Assembly (NCBI RefSeq): GCF_001625215.2 | Contig: NC_030381.2 | Coordinates: 1,265,131 to 1,329,130, forward strand | Source of the DNA: Daucus carota subsp. sativus | Taxonomy: Eukaryota; Streptophyta; Magnoliopsida; Apiales; Apiaceae | Direction of reading: 5' to 3' | Length of the DNA: 64,000 bases | Part shown: piece after piece, positions 1-10,500 of the stretch | Layout of the letters: the number at the start of each line of letters is the position of its first letter | How positions within the stretch are numbered: position 1 is the first letter of the stretch | Program-made: the position numbers and the translations under genes | Notes under the pieces: generated by a model | Database searches by the model: none | What the model saw: only the letters and a program-made list of their open reading frames with translations | Told to the model about the DNA's origin: nothing

Positions 1-327
1 AAATGAAAATCTCAAATTAACTCATTCAAATTCCAACCCTCAATAAATAAAAATCGACCAAGTTACTTACATGATGAGAATTCGCAAGCTAATTCCCCAT
101 AACAACAATGGACTAAAACTGATCGAAACACCTTAAAATCGAACTCATTTACAAGTTTCACGTCAATGCTTGATAATAACAACCAAATATCAAGACTAGC
201 TTGTATAGATCAACAAGCTGAGATCTCCATCAAGGCTTAATTAGCACATGAGTAGTGCACGTACCCTGCAGAGATCACATCTTGCGCAAACCAAACTCGC
301 AACTTCTTCATCATCATATGTATATAG

Positions 328-639
328 TTACCTGTTTGATATAGGGTTTGGTCCACTTGGCACTGAGTGCTCGTCACCTTGGAACTCAACTTTTCCTTTA
401 CCAGAATTCTTACCCGTCTTGATCGTATTAGATGATGACGATGATGCTGAAGCCGAAAAATGAGCATTAGCTTGCGAAACTAACTGCCTTCGGCTTTGAA
501 GATTAGTTGGAAGCATTGAGGAAACAGTGCCACATCTCAAGATCAAAGTGGAAAGGAAGAAGATAAAGAATGTCGCCAAGGAAACGAGTAAAATAGATCT
601 AGAGTAATGATATTTGGTGGGAGCTCTGGAGATTGCCAT
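328..639 (-). CDS. TDIF-type CLE peptide precursor (CLE41/42/44-like)
   Basis: Single-exon precursor of 103 residues. CLE41/42/44 peptides are secreted, processed to about 12 residues and perceived by the LRR kinase PXY/TDR, promoting cambial divisions and blocking xylem differentiation. Seen: a hydrophobic segment at about residues 18-37 fits a signal peptide or anchor, the middle is variable and Ser/Lys-rich, and the extreme C-terminus reads HSVPSGPNPISN-R-stop, which has the TDIF core with Ser at position 2 (canonical TDIF has Glu, CLE42 has Gly, from memory). I chose the ATG at 639 because the in-frame codon upstream at 648 is GTG. The C-terminal Arg after the dodecapeptide must be trimmed or tolerated. 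No intron is needed. Function is inferred from the terminal motif, which is nearly diagnostic; the member (41, 42 or 44) cannot be assigned with certainty. Confidence 0.9.
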   Translation of the reverse strand: MAISRAPTKYHYSRSILLVSLATFFIFFLSTLILRCGTVSSMLPTNLQSRRQLVSQANAHFSASASSSSSNTIKTGKNSGKGKVEFQGDEHSVPSGPNPISNR

Positions 640-1147
640 GTTATACACTACAACAAATTAAGGCTTTTTACTAGATAGGGATTTTTAACCAAAGATCAGA
701 GAGATGTCTAGAAGCAAGAAGATATGAAACTAAGAGAAAGAAGAAGGATTAAGGTAAAAGAAAGAGTAATAAACAATGTAAAGGTTTCAAGATGGTGAGG
801 GAATATTTGGCAGTCAAGAGAAACTAGAAACTGGAAGACAACTTTTTTGCAATTATATAACAGAAGAAGCTTTGGCAACAAGAGAGAAGCTTTTTCTTGC
901 TTTGCTGGTTAGTTTTTGACTTTTTTGACCAGGGAACCCAAAGTCTGGAAAAGATGGTCATCTTGGCATATCAGACTTTAACTAAAGTAAGTGATTATAT
1001 GCTTCCCCGGCCCTTTCTCTGCCCCGTATTTAGAGAAACCTAAATAAGTATATATGCAGGTTAGAGCATCAAAACTGAGGTTATATATACATAAAGCAGT
1101 TGATGATTACTCTCTATATAACTTCAATTGTGAAAAGCTGAAGATGA

Positions 1148-1165
1148 CATGCATGCATGCATGCA
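1148..1165. promoter_or_regulatory. Clustered RY-type CATGCA repeat
   Basis: An 18 bp run made of overlapping CATG units, giving several CATGCA/TGCATG (RY) motifs on both strands, about 510 bp upstream of the CLE start codon. RY motifs are bound by B3 factors of the ABI3/FUS3/LEC2 group. It may equally be a simple tetranucleotide repeat without function. Confidence 0.3.
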
Positions 1166-1402
1166 ATTACATTTACACCTTCATACCTTGACCAGTGAAT
1201 ACCAATTTGCTCAATGCTCTGACATATATTTGGATTTGCTTAATGGTTTATGATATCACGTTTGATCATATTATATTTTAATAAATTGTATATATTAATT
1301 CGGATTCAAGTACATCATCTTTGGGATAAATTCTTGACCATCGTATACCTTATTTATAATCCTTTAAAAAGAAAAAACTTTGAGTACTGCCAGTAGGATC
1401 AA

Positions 1403-1406
<4 letters not shown>

Positions 1407-1453
<47 letters not shown>
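1407..1453. repeat. (AT)n microsatellite
   Basis: About 47 bp of uninterrupted AT dinucleotides directly left of a MITE whose right end also abuts a TA repeat (1903-1923). Confidence 0.95.
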
Positions 1454-1456
<3 letters not shown>

Positions 1457-1903
1457 CATTGCTCAAAACAGAACACCCTTAAAAGAAGAACAAAGAAGAA
1501 CACTTTGGAATCGAACATAGAATCTCATCTAAAACTTGAATTAAATTCTAACTTTAAGCTAATTAACCATTTATTATGAATGATAATAGTATCTAGCATG
1601 TTTAACAACAATTATGGATTAAAAAATAACATGATTCTATGTGATATTAATCATGTAAAGAATATATACATGATTCTATTCTAGATTCTATTTTGGATTC
1701 TGTTCAGGATTCTATAATATTTCATATTAATAATTTGGATAGATTTGGATGTTAGATTTCATATATTAAATTTAGTTAGTGCTTAACTATGTAATTATAA
1801 TCATAACAAATCATTTTTTATGAAAGAAAAAGTGTTATGACAGTGTTTTGATAGTGTTCTGTGTTGTTCTTTTTTTAAAGTGTTCTGTGTGGAGTGCAAC
1901 CCT
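1454..1903. mobile_element. Micron-like MITE flanked by TA microsatellites
   Basis: The two ends are imperfect inverted repeats of about 50 bp: the left begins AAGGCATTGCTC and the right, reverse-complemented, begins AGGGTTGCACTCC. Both continue with an AACAGAACAC-type motif. The element lies exactly between two (TA)n tracts, the arrangement known for Micron elements of rice. No coding capacity. Boundaries are accurate to a few bases because the target repeat is TA. Confidence 0.7.
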
Positions 1904-2840
1904 ATATATATATATATATATATTAAAATTTTATTTCTACCAACATATCATAGTTAAAGACCTTCAACAGAAAACATATTTACAATTGCTTAAAAATGTA
2001 TCGGTTATATGTCAAACAAATGTAGGTACCGACTGCGCCATAAAATAAAACTAAGGGCCCAAGCTGCAGAAATCGAAGATTTTGTTGCCCCCTCTTTTAT
2101 TACTTTGTTTGCATTCAATAATGGGAGTAGTTATAATATGCTAATTAACAGTAAGAAATCAAGGTTTTTTGTATCTTTCAAAATCACTACAGTAAAAACA
2201 TGTTTCCTCAGATTATCAAGTCCTTTTCACCAGCCTGATTTTGCAATAGAAAATATGAACAAGTGAGCGAATAGACATCATGTGGTCCACTAATCTTTTC
2301 ACACTGATAATTATACAATGATTGTAAGTAAATTTCTGTACACTTGACTGATACATGTATACAATGTTTAGAGCACACTACGTAAAATTAAAATGCTTAG
2401 TTTAAAATATATATATATAATGTTGATTATTCGTACTATTTGTGTAATAATTTGAGAAAAATTTATAAAAAATCAAGAGTACTCAGCTTTTGTTTTATGG
2501 TTTTTAATTCTTTTCCAAACACTTTAATCAGTTATAAGTATTAACTTGATTCTAATTTTACTTCACTTTTTTATTTTAAACAAAAATCACTTATTTTAAA
2601 CTCACTCAAACGGTTTCATAGTTTTGGATGATAACCAGACAATATAACTAAGGAATGATTTATGATCGGACTTCTTACAAATTTTACCGTCTATTACAAA
2701 GAAAAAATGGAAAAACAAAATACCGTCAAAAGATAATATATCAAACCAAATTATAAATTATAGTCACTTTATGTTGACCGCGGTCTCATCTTGGGTGAGT
2801 GAAGAAGCTCCCACTAATTCTTGAAACCCTCACTTGAGTC

Positions 2841-3297
2841 TAGGGTTCATGTCACAGCGGCACGGGCATGCCAGAGTGGGCATGCCAGACTGGGCATGCC
2901 CTAGGCATGCCTTTTGTCCATTTGGCATGTTTTTTTACTAATTTTTTATATAAATAATAAAATTTATATAAATATTATATCTTATAAATATTGAAAATTT
3001 TAAATATAGTCCAACTTCATAGTTAAATATTAGATAAACTACTAATATAAGTTAGTATTGTACTAAGTTCGGTTCTTAATATTTACTATTTTTGTTATAT
3101 TTGTAAGTGCACTTTAGTATCAATCCTGTAATGATGCAGCAGTTTTTGCTATATTTAATGGAAAATGGCATGCCATTTGGGCATGCCTTTTTGTAAAATA
3201 CATGCCTATAGGAAAATGGCATGCCATTTGAGCATGCCTTTTTGTAAAATACATGCCTATAGGCATGCCAGTGAGAACTGCCGTGACATGTACCCTA
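2841..3297. mobile_element. hAT-type MITE with 8 bp target duplication
   Basis: Terminal inverted repeats TAGGGTTCATGTCAC and GTGACATGTACCCTA are bounded by the perfect 8 bp direct repeat CTTGAGTC (2833-2840 and 3298-3305). TIRs beginning TAGGG with an 8 bp duplication are diagnostic of hAT elements. The 457 bp body has no transposase but carries many copies of the palindrome GGCATGCC near both ends and an internal 51 bp tandem duplication. Confidence 0.88.
3160..3261. repeat. 51 bp tandem duplication inside the hAT MITE
   Basis: Two head-to-tail copies (3160-3210 and 3211-3261) differ at one base. Each contains GGCATGCC and a GCATGCC half-site, multiplying the subterminal palindromes of the element. 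Confidence 0.9.
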
Positions 3298-3305
3298 CTT
3301 GAGTC

Positions 3306-4540
3306 ACTGTAATAAAGGCCAGGATTCAAGTGGGTAAAATGACTTTACCAAAAGACATGGGTATGATTAAGTTGATTAGTGGTATAAGTAAGAAGTTTTT
3401 TTTAGCATAATATAGTGAAAAAGATTGTCTTGTGCAGCTGGCAGGGCACCAAATTATCTATCTAGTAAAACCTATTATCTTTGCAATCTTTTTTTAAAGC
3501 ATTATTCACCTAATCTGCATTGTCTGAGAAAAATAAATAAGTCCAATCAAATCCGTACACGGTCTGTCTGGCATCTATATATTTTTTTGATTATTTTCTT
3601 GCAGTACTGTATGAATTTATAATGGGCCTCTCTACATGTTGGATCTGTTTAGGAAACTCAGCTGATTACTGTTTCGTTTTAAACCACATTAATCCCTGTG
3701 AACGCTTTGCTACAAGGAGTAGAAACAAAACAAAAAGATAAGACATCCGAGAGATATTATTGAACGTACCAAAAGACCTGGTCATTCATCCCAGCTCGAT
3801 CTCTGTTGTTAGTAACTTAATTGGGGAAGATGATCAGTTGCATGCGGATTTCATCCTTGACCTCTATTCTTACCATATATATATATTGTGGTGGTGGTTT
3901 CATTTTTGTATCACGCGCCAATGTTTTCATCATTCAGAGTAGTAACATTCTTTTATCATAAAAATAATGCATAGATTTGTTAAAAATAAAATCAAGAATT
4001 AAATGCTTGTTGCACCATTTTAGTTTTAACTATTTGCATTTTACATCAAATAATTTTATGATAAAAACTTTACATTTCTTAAATTCAAAAACCGCCACAC
4101 TTTGAACCGAAGGTGATATTAACAGTTAAAACATGATGAAAAGATGTCTAATACAGAGAGTTTCGGGGTTAAGAAACGTAAATCAAAGATTTACATTGAA
4201 CTGTAAATTCTAATTTATACCGTAGATTTTTGCCTCTAGAAATTACAAGCACGCGACATTCTACTGTAGAATTTAAATATTGGACAAACTTAAGAATTCT
4301 ACAGGAGTAGATTCATTTTCAGGTCCTCACTTACAGTCCAATTGATGTTGGGCCGCAATAGGGCTTGCCGAGGAATAGCCCGAAGAATATTATATAAGTG
4401 TTGTGAAATGTGTCGATAACCTTTTTCTGGGTTAACTTATGTCAATAACTAATTGGGTTCTTTAGCAAAGAAAAAGAGAAAAAAATCGAAAATTTGGCAT
4501 TAACTTGATCATTCGATTATTAACAAACTTAATAAGATTT
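3306..4540. other. AT-rich intergenic sequence without recognised gene
   Basis: Unique AT-rich DNA. The open frames at 3425-3622 and 3760-3942 are short, have no recognisable motif, and lack flanking splice logic. I see nothing else that I can support. Confidence 0.5.
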
Positions 4541-5033
4541 ACAAGAAAAACAACCATGAATCACATATTCTAGTGGAAGCTTTTTCATATTTTGGTGGAT
4601 CAATTATTAAATGACATGAGTTTGATAAAAAAAAATTACTAACAAAATGTAGAATTTTTCAAAATACAAAATATTTAAGCAAGTTTTTAACTTCTAAAAA
4701 TAAAAATTCAAACTGAAATTTATCATAGAATTTTTCAAAATACAAAATATTTAAGCAAGTTTTTAACTTCTAAAAATAAAAATTCAAACTGAAATTTATC
4801 GATGTAAAAAGAGAGAATCAAAATTAATAGGTAATAATACGGGTCAATGATTAGTTAAAAAATCGATACTGATCGGATCATTAATCGATATTAATTTAAT
4901 ATTATTTTTAATATAATAATATATATAAAATTAATTTTTTAAAATTATTTTTTCTAATATTATTACTAATAAATTTAATTTTTAACCGATTAATTATTAG
5001 TTACTAATTACTACTGCCTCTGTCTCTTCCAAG
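4541..5033. repeat. Local segmental duplication, copy A
   Basis: Starts with ACAAGAAAAACAACC and is nearly collinear with 7085-7458 (copy B). The copies share a start, long runs of identical AT-rich sequence and the final ACCGATTA...ACTAATTACT stretch. Copy A has gained a tandem duplication (4650-4801) and, at its right end, a hAT MITE absent from copy B. Confidence 0.85.
4650..4801. repeat. 76 bp tandem duplication
   Basis: Two adjacent, essentially identical 76 bp units starting TAGAATTTTTC. Copy B of the surrounding duplication has only one unit, so the tandem arose after, or was lost from, the other copy. Confidence 0.9.
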
Positions 5034-5690
5034 TAGGGGTGTACACGGGTTGATGAAACCGACCGATCCAATCCGAACCGATCATATTTTACCCGAACCA
5101 ATCTGAATTTTTTTACCCGATAGATAATTGGATTAAAAAATGATCAAATCGATTTAATTGGGTTGGACACGGGTTTCAATTTTCTTAAACCGATCCAACC
5201 CAACCCGATATATCCGAGGACTCTCAAGCCATTATCTATACTTTGTCTGCTCGAATTTATATTTGCCACTGTTAACAAACAGATTGTTATTAGTTATTTA
5301 CAGACATTTGTTAACAGACATTGTTCTCTATTTATTAAATAATAGTATTCTGTTTGCTTTTTGTATACCGGAGACTCTGGAGTTAGTTTTATCTCTTTGA
5401 CAAACTCATCAAAGCAACATTCCACCGATATAAGATTAAATTCATTATTATGTTTGTTTAGAAGCACACGAACATGAATATTGTTTGTTTGTTACGTAAA
5501 TGTATTCATGACCTTAAATTTATTAACTTAATCAAACCAATCCGAATAGAATCAAACCGAAGTACTACAAATTGGTTTGGTTTATAGATTTATATGGTTC
5601 GGATTGGATTGAAAATTTGAAAATCCGATTTAATTGAGTTGGGTTAACAAATTCCGTCAACCCGCTCAATTCGAACCGTGTACACCCCTA
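5034..5690. mobile_element. hAT-type MITE (TAGGGGTGTACACGG family)
   Basis: TIRs TAGGGGTGTACACGG and CCGTGTACACCCCTA (the right-hand one follows CGAA) are bounded by the 8 bp repeat CTTCCAAG/CTTCCAGG (5026-5033, 5691-5698; one mismatch). The 657 bp body has no transposase. The paralogous empty site at about 7459-7466 (CTTCCGGG) lacks the insertion. The same TIR family recurs at 41516-42234. Confidence 0.88.
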
Positions 5691-5698
5691 CTTCCAGG

Positions 5699-5949
5699 TA
5701 GTTTACCTTTGGGTTGTGAGTTTGACACACATTCTGATGTTTTATAAAAAAATAATTTTATAATACTGTTTTAACTTTATTTTGAATAAAAATTTGATAT
5801 TTGAATTTATACACACAAAAATCTCAAAAATAAATATTAGAACTATATTTTATAGGAGTTTTAAAATACGTGTCGAATAGTGAAAAACAATTAAAAAAAC
5901 GGAAATCTACAAAACTACCTACCTTTTCTTTTATTGTTTTCAAAAATAC
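5699..5949. other. Intergenic AT-rich spacer
   Basis: Short unique stretch between the hAT MITE and the foldback element; no gene or clear repeat end recognised. Confidence 0.4.
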
Positions 5950-6219
5950 TACCTTTCAGAATTATTTTTAAAAATACCTTTTCATAAATTTTTTTTCAAA
6001 AATACGGTTTGCAACTTTTGCAACCTCATTTGCAACTCCAGGCGGCGCCAGCCGTGTTGCAACCTCTTTTGCAACTTCATATGCAATATATATATCGATT
6101 CCGAAAATGAGGTCGAAAATGACATTTGAAAACTGGAACTTGAAATCAGGATTTGTAATTGCATATATGGTTGCATATGGTTGTATTCAGTTGCATATGG
6201 TTGCATTCAGTTGATTCTA

Positions 6220-6636
6220 TTGTAATCTAATGGCCCCGCCAGGGGCACACCATATATCTGTTGTTACTTGCAGTTTTCAGTTGCAAAGTTGCAACTTCAT
6301 TTGCAACCTCATTTGCAACTTTTGCAACCTCATTTACAACTATATATAGTTTTCAGTTGCATTTAGTTGCAACTTGCAGTTTTCAGTTGCATTTAGTTGC
6401 AACTGAGGTTGCAAATGAAGTTGCAACTGTTGCAACTTCATTTGCAACCTCAGTTGCAACTAAATGCAACTGAAAACTGCAAGTTGCAACTAAATGCAAC
6501 TGAAAACTATATATAGTTGTAAATGAGGTTGCAAAAGTTGCAAATGAGGTTGCAAATGAAGTTGCAACTTTGCAACTGAAAACTGCAAGTAACAACAGAT
6601 ATATGGTGTGCCCCTGGCGGGGCCATTAGATTACAA
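6220..6636. repeat. Perfect 417 bp palindrome
   Basis: The sequence reads as its own reverse complement around the central T at 6428, with two 208 bp arms and a 1 nt spacer. Checked at the outer ends (TGTAATCTAATGGCC pairs with GGCCATTAGATTACA) and in several inner blocks; the first mismatch outward is 6219/6637. As a result the same 70-residue frame can be read on both strands (6261-6473 plus, 6383-6595 minus), which is not evidence for a gene. Confidence 0.93.
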
Positions 6637-6736
6637 CTTCATTTGCAACCTCAGTTGCAACTAAATGCAACTGAAAACTATATATAGTTGTAAATGAGGT
6701 TGCAAAAGTTGCAACTGCAGTTGGAACTTCATTTGC

Positions 6737-6739
<3 letters not shown>

Positions 6740-6797
<58 letters not shown>
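6740..6797. repeat. (AT)n microsatellite
   Basis: About 58 bp of AT dinucleotides inside the right half of the foldback element, absent from the left half and therefore a later expansion. Confidence 0.95.
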
Positions 6798-6799
<2 letters not shown>

Positions 6800-7084
6800 T
6801 GTATATATATAGATGTCTAAACAGAGGTCGAAAATGGCAACTGAAAACTAGAAGTTGCAACTTACAGTTTTCAGTTGAACTAGTTGCAACAGTTGCAATT
6901 TTCCATTTTTATTTGCAACTTTTGCAACCTCATTTGCAACTTTTGCAACCTCATTTGCAACTTTTACGGCTGCGCCGCCCAAGGTTGCAAAAGTTGCAAA
7001 TCGTATTTTTGAAAAAAAAAATTTAATAATAATTTTACAGATGGGTATTTTTAAAAAAATCCCTAAAAAAAACTAGAGGAATAT

Positions 7085-7458
7085 ACAAGAAAAACAACCC
7101 TGAATCACATATTGGGGGATCAATTATTAAATGACATGAGTTTGATAAAAAAAATATTACTAACAAAACATAATTTTTTTTTTCAAAATACAAGATATTT
7201 AAGCAAATTTTTAACTTCTAAAAATAAAAATTCAAACTGAAATTTATCTACGTAAAAAAGAGAGAATCAAAATTAATAGGTAATAATACCGGTCAATGAT
7301 TAATTAAAAAAATTGATAATGATCTGATCATTAATCAATACTAATTTAATATTATTTTTAATATAATTAAATATATATAATTAATTTTTTTAAAAAAATC
7401 CTAAAATTTTAATATATTTAGTAATAAATCCAATTTTTAACCGATTATTTACTAATTA
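7085..7458. repeat. Local segmental duplication, copy B
   Basis: Collinear with 4541-5033. It lacks the 76 bp tandem copy and the hAT MITE, giving an internal pre-insertion reference. Confidence 0.85.
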
Positions 7459-7533
7459 CTTCCGGGTAGTTTACCTCTAACAAACGACATCCTGGGAGGT
7501 GGGACTGTTCCAACGTCCTCATAAAACCTTGCT

Positions 7534-7542
7534 AAACCCTAA
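7534..7542 (+). promoter_or_regulatory. telo-box (AAACCCTAA) upstream of the nucleostemin-like gene
   Basis: AAACCCTAA occurs 43 bp before the start codon. Telo-boxes are enriched in the proximal promoters and leaders of plant ribosome-biogenesis and translation genes, which fits the downstream nucleolar GTPase. Confidence 0.55.
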
Positions 7543-7584
7543 TTTCACACCCCTTTTTCTCTCTTGGATCCACAAAATCTCAAG

Positions 7585-10500
7585 ATGGTGCACCAGAAGA
7601 AAAGTAAGTAATTTTCAACACACCCATCTGTTTTAATCACCCATATCATCTCTCCCCCATATAATTATGCATATTCATTAATTCATGTGTCTTGTATTTC
7701 AATTTGTTGATAGAGAGCAAGAACAAGAGAATCACACTGAAAAGAAAGTCAAAAGTGATTAAGAAAGTGACAGAGCATCACAAGAAGAAGGCCAAGCAAG
7801 CCCAGAGGCAATTGGGTATTGATAGAAAGAAGCTTAAAGAAAACGACAATAATGGTGATTTGGAAAAGGCTGCTAGTGTTGTTAGTGGTGATTGGAGTGT
7901 TAAGGAGCAGGATCTTAATGCCCTTCAGGCTCATCGGGCTCGAACTGTCGATGTTGTTCGGAAAGAGAGGGTATGGCTTTAACTGTGTTTTGGGTTGCTA
8001 AAGTTTGTGGCTTATGACATTTTGAGGGAAGTGATAATTGAGTTGAGTAATGGGTGAAATATGGCTTTTCAGATTATGTATGAATGTGCTATCTGTTTTT
8101 AACCGTAAAAAGCTGCTTTATATTAATTACGTTTTGTATTGTGTCTATGTTTTTTAATATGTGTGATTATTGCTAGCAATGCTTTGATTGATGTTTGTTA
8201 TTTCGTCATGAGAATAGTTTAAGATACTTAACTTGGACTGATGAATATTGATCTGGTAGTTAAGCTTTAAAATTTAATATACTCACTCGAATTATTACTT
8301 TTAAATGTTTATTAAGGCAAACAAAAGAAAATTTGAGCTATTAGAGGATGTTGAGCCAGATCGTGGTTTTGGCAATGAAGAAAGTTCTACTGCTAAATCT
8401 CTTGGAATGGTTAAAATTCGTGGTATGTTGTTTTTTCTTGAGTCACATGAGAATTTTTTTATTTTGGTTGTGTGCAAAAAATGACGTTTTAATCTCATTT
8501 GGTTATAAATTCAGATAACTCAGACAGGGCCTTTTACAAGGAGTTGGCGAAAGTCATTGAAGCCTCAGATGTCATCTTGGAAGTGCTTGATGCCCGCGAT
8601 CCAATTGGTACCCGTTGTGCCGATGTGGAAAAGATGGTGCTGAGAGCAGGTTATGAGAAGCATCTTGTGTTGTTGCTCAATAAGATAGGTATTCCTCTCA
8701 CTTTTGTCCATTTGTTTTTCTCTCTCTCGTCTGCCTCTCACTCTGTGGTCGTGGATTTGGTAGACACCTTAATTTAAAAATAGAACATTCTCTCTACATA
8801 CTAGAAAACATTACATTATCGGTATGGCGACCTATGCCATGTTTATGTGCTTAAATGACCTATGACAACTAACAACTAATAACTGCAGTACTGAATTATA
8901 ATAAAATACTTCATGCTTGTGTTTCCCACTTCTGAATTGTGTTCTTACACTACAGATCTTGTCCCTCGGGAAGCTGTTGAGAAGTGGCTCAAGTATCTTA
9001 GAGAAGAACTACCAACGGTAGCTTTTAAGTGTAGCACACAAGAGCAGAGGTCAAACTTGGGCTGGAAATCTGCACCAAAGGCTTCAAAGGCTGCTAAAGT
9101 TGCTGCAAAACCTGGCAATCTTCTTCAAACTAGTGACTGCCTTGGAGCTGAAACACTAATCAAATTGCTTAAAAACTACTCAAGAAGCCACGAGGTATGC
9201 AATGATATATATATATCTGCTGCTTTTTTTTTTTTGTACAATAACCCAAGTTTTAATGAAATTACATCATCATGTTCTATTTTAAATGAGTAGAAGATAA
9301 AACTTGTTGTTTCTGCTGATCAGATGGATTTATACACCTATTGCCATGGAAAATTAAGATTATAATATAAGTTACTCTAATACTTAATAGAAAGTAGCTA
9401 GGAGTGGAAATATTTGATTTTTTTTGGTTTATAGCATAGCAGATGTCCTACTTCTCTTATTAATAGGTTGCGGCTTTAAGCCTTTGTTTTTTGTTTTTGT
9501 TTTTTGGGTAAATGAGGGCGGCACCTCATATGAATTTTATAAATAAAAACAAAAGATACCACCTGGGGAGAAAAACACACCCAGGACAAGCAACAGATTT
9601 CTCAGAACAACCTCCGAGAAATCAAAACAACAACACCTAACCACTTAAAAGCGTCCAAATATAATTACAAGCAGAAAAAATGATAAAACAAGTCCTGTTG
9701 GACACACCCACAAAACTCCAGAAAAACAATTTGTTGAGGCAGGACCACACTGTGCATCTCCAGATGTCCACCTTGAAAAAACAAACTAGACCCTTCAAGT
9801 GATGCACCTGACTTCCTGAACAACTCCACAATAAAACAATCAGCCCCTTCACCATACGACCAACTAAAAGCCCCCTGATCAAAAACCTCACCTCTGCTAC
9901 ATACACTGATATAACCACCAAAGGAAAACCTTCCCTGAAATCAACAGAAAGCCAGACCCAGAGCCACATAAACCGCAAAATAAAAGCCAGCAATCCACGT
10001 AAACCATGCATACTCAAACAGATACACCAGCGTTGAATACTAATGACCACCTGGAAATTGATATGCATGATCAACAGAAACATACTACTACTCACCAACA
10101 TCGCAGCAAAAAACAAGCACACCCACTCCCAGCAGCACACTAGCTCCCAAACCATCTGATCACCAGCAGTACATAACACCAGACTAACGAATAAATTGAC
10201 CAGACTACGATGACAGCTCACTTCGAATTCCTGATTAGACCTACAGCCCCAAAGACAAGCAATAGAATACTGACTACAAAGAACAAGCAGACCCACATAT
10301 CTGAAAAACTCCCAAAGGTGCAGAAAAACACCCATACCACCAGACTCAAGTATTCTGATCAACTGCTGCGTGCATCCCCAGCTGGCCAGAACTGCTATAA
10401 CCCTCAGACCCTTAGCTAATAAATTATGATGTACTAAAGTACATAAAATACTCAGGAAACACCACAAAAATTCCCAGATTAAAAACACCTCTGCAACAGA

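Larger units (their letters stand above)
640..2832. other. Intergenic region upstream of the CLE gene
   Basis: No convincing coding exon is seen. The stretch contains the presumed CLE promoter (roughly 650-1200), a CATG repeat, a TA microsatellite with an embedded MITE, and AT-rich unique sequence. Short open frames at 1848-2266 have no recognisable domain or splice context. Confidence 0.5.
5950..7055. mobile_element. TTGCAAC-rich foldback element
   Basis: The left part and the right part are inverted copies: both contain TTTTCAAAAATACG next to GTTTGCAAC or its variants, and a GC-rich GGCGGCGC/GCGCCGCC patch. Nearly the whole interior is built from GTTGCAAC/TGCAAC repeats in both orientations and centres on a perfect palindrome (6220-6636). 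It carries no transposase. Exact termini and target duplication are not evident, so the limits are approximate. Potential coding frames here are by-products of the repeats. Confidence 0.6.

Noticed and set aside
6261-6595. Identical 70-codon frames on both strands
   Set aside because: They are a direct consequence of the perfect palindrome and low-complexity TTGCAAC repeats, not a gene pair.
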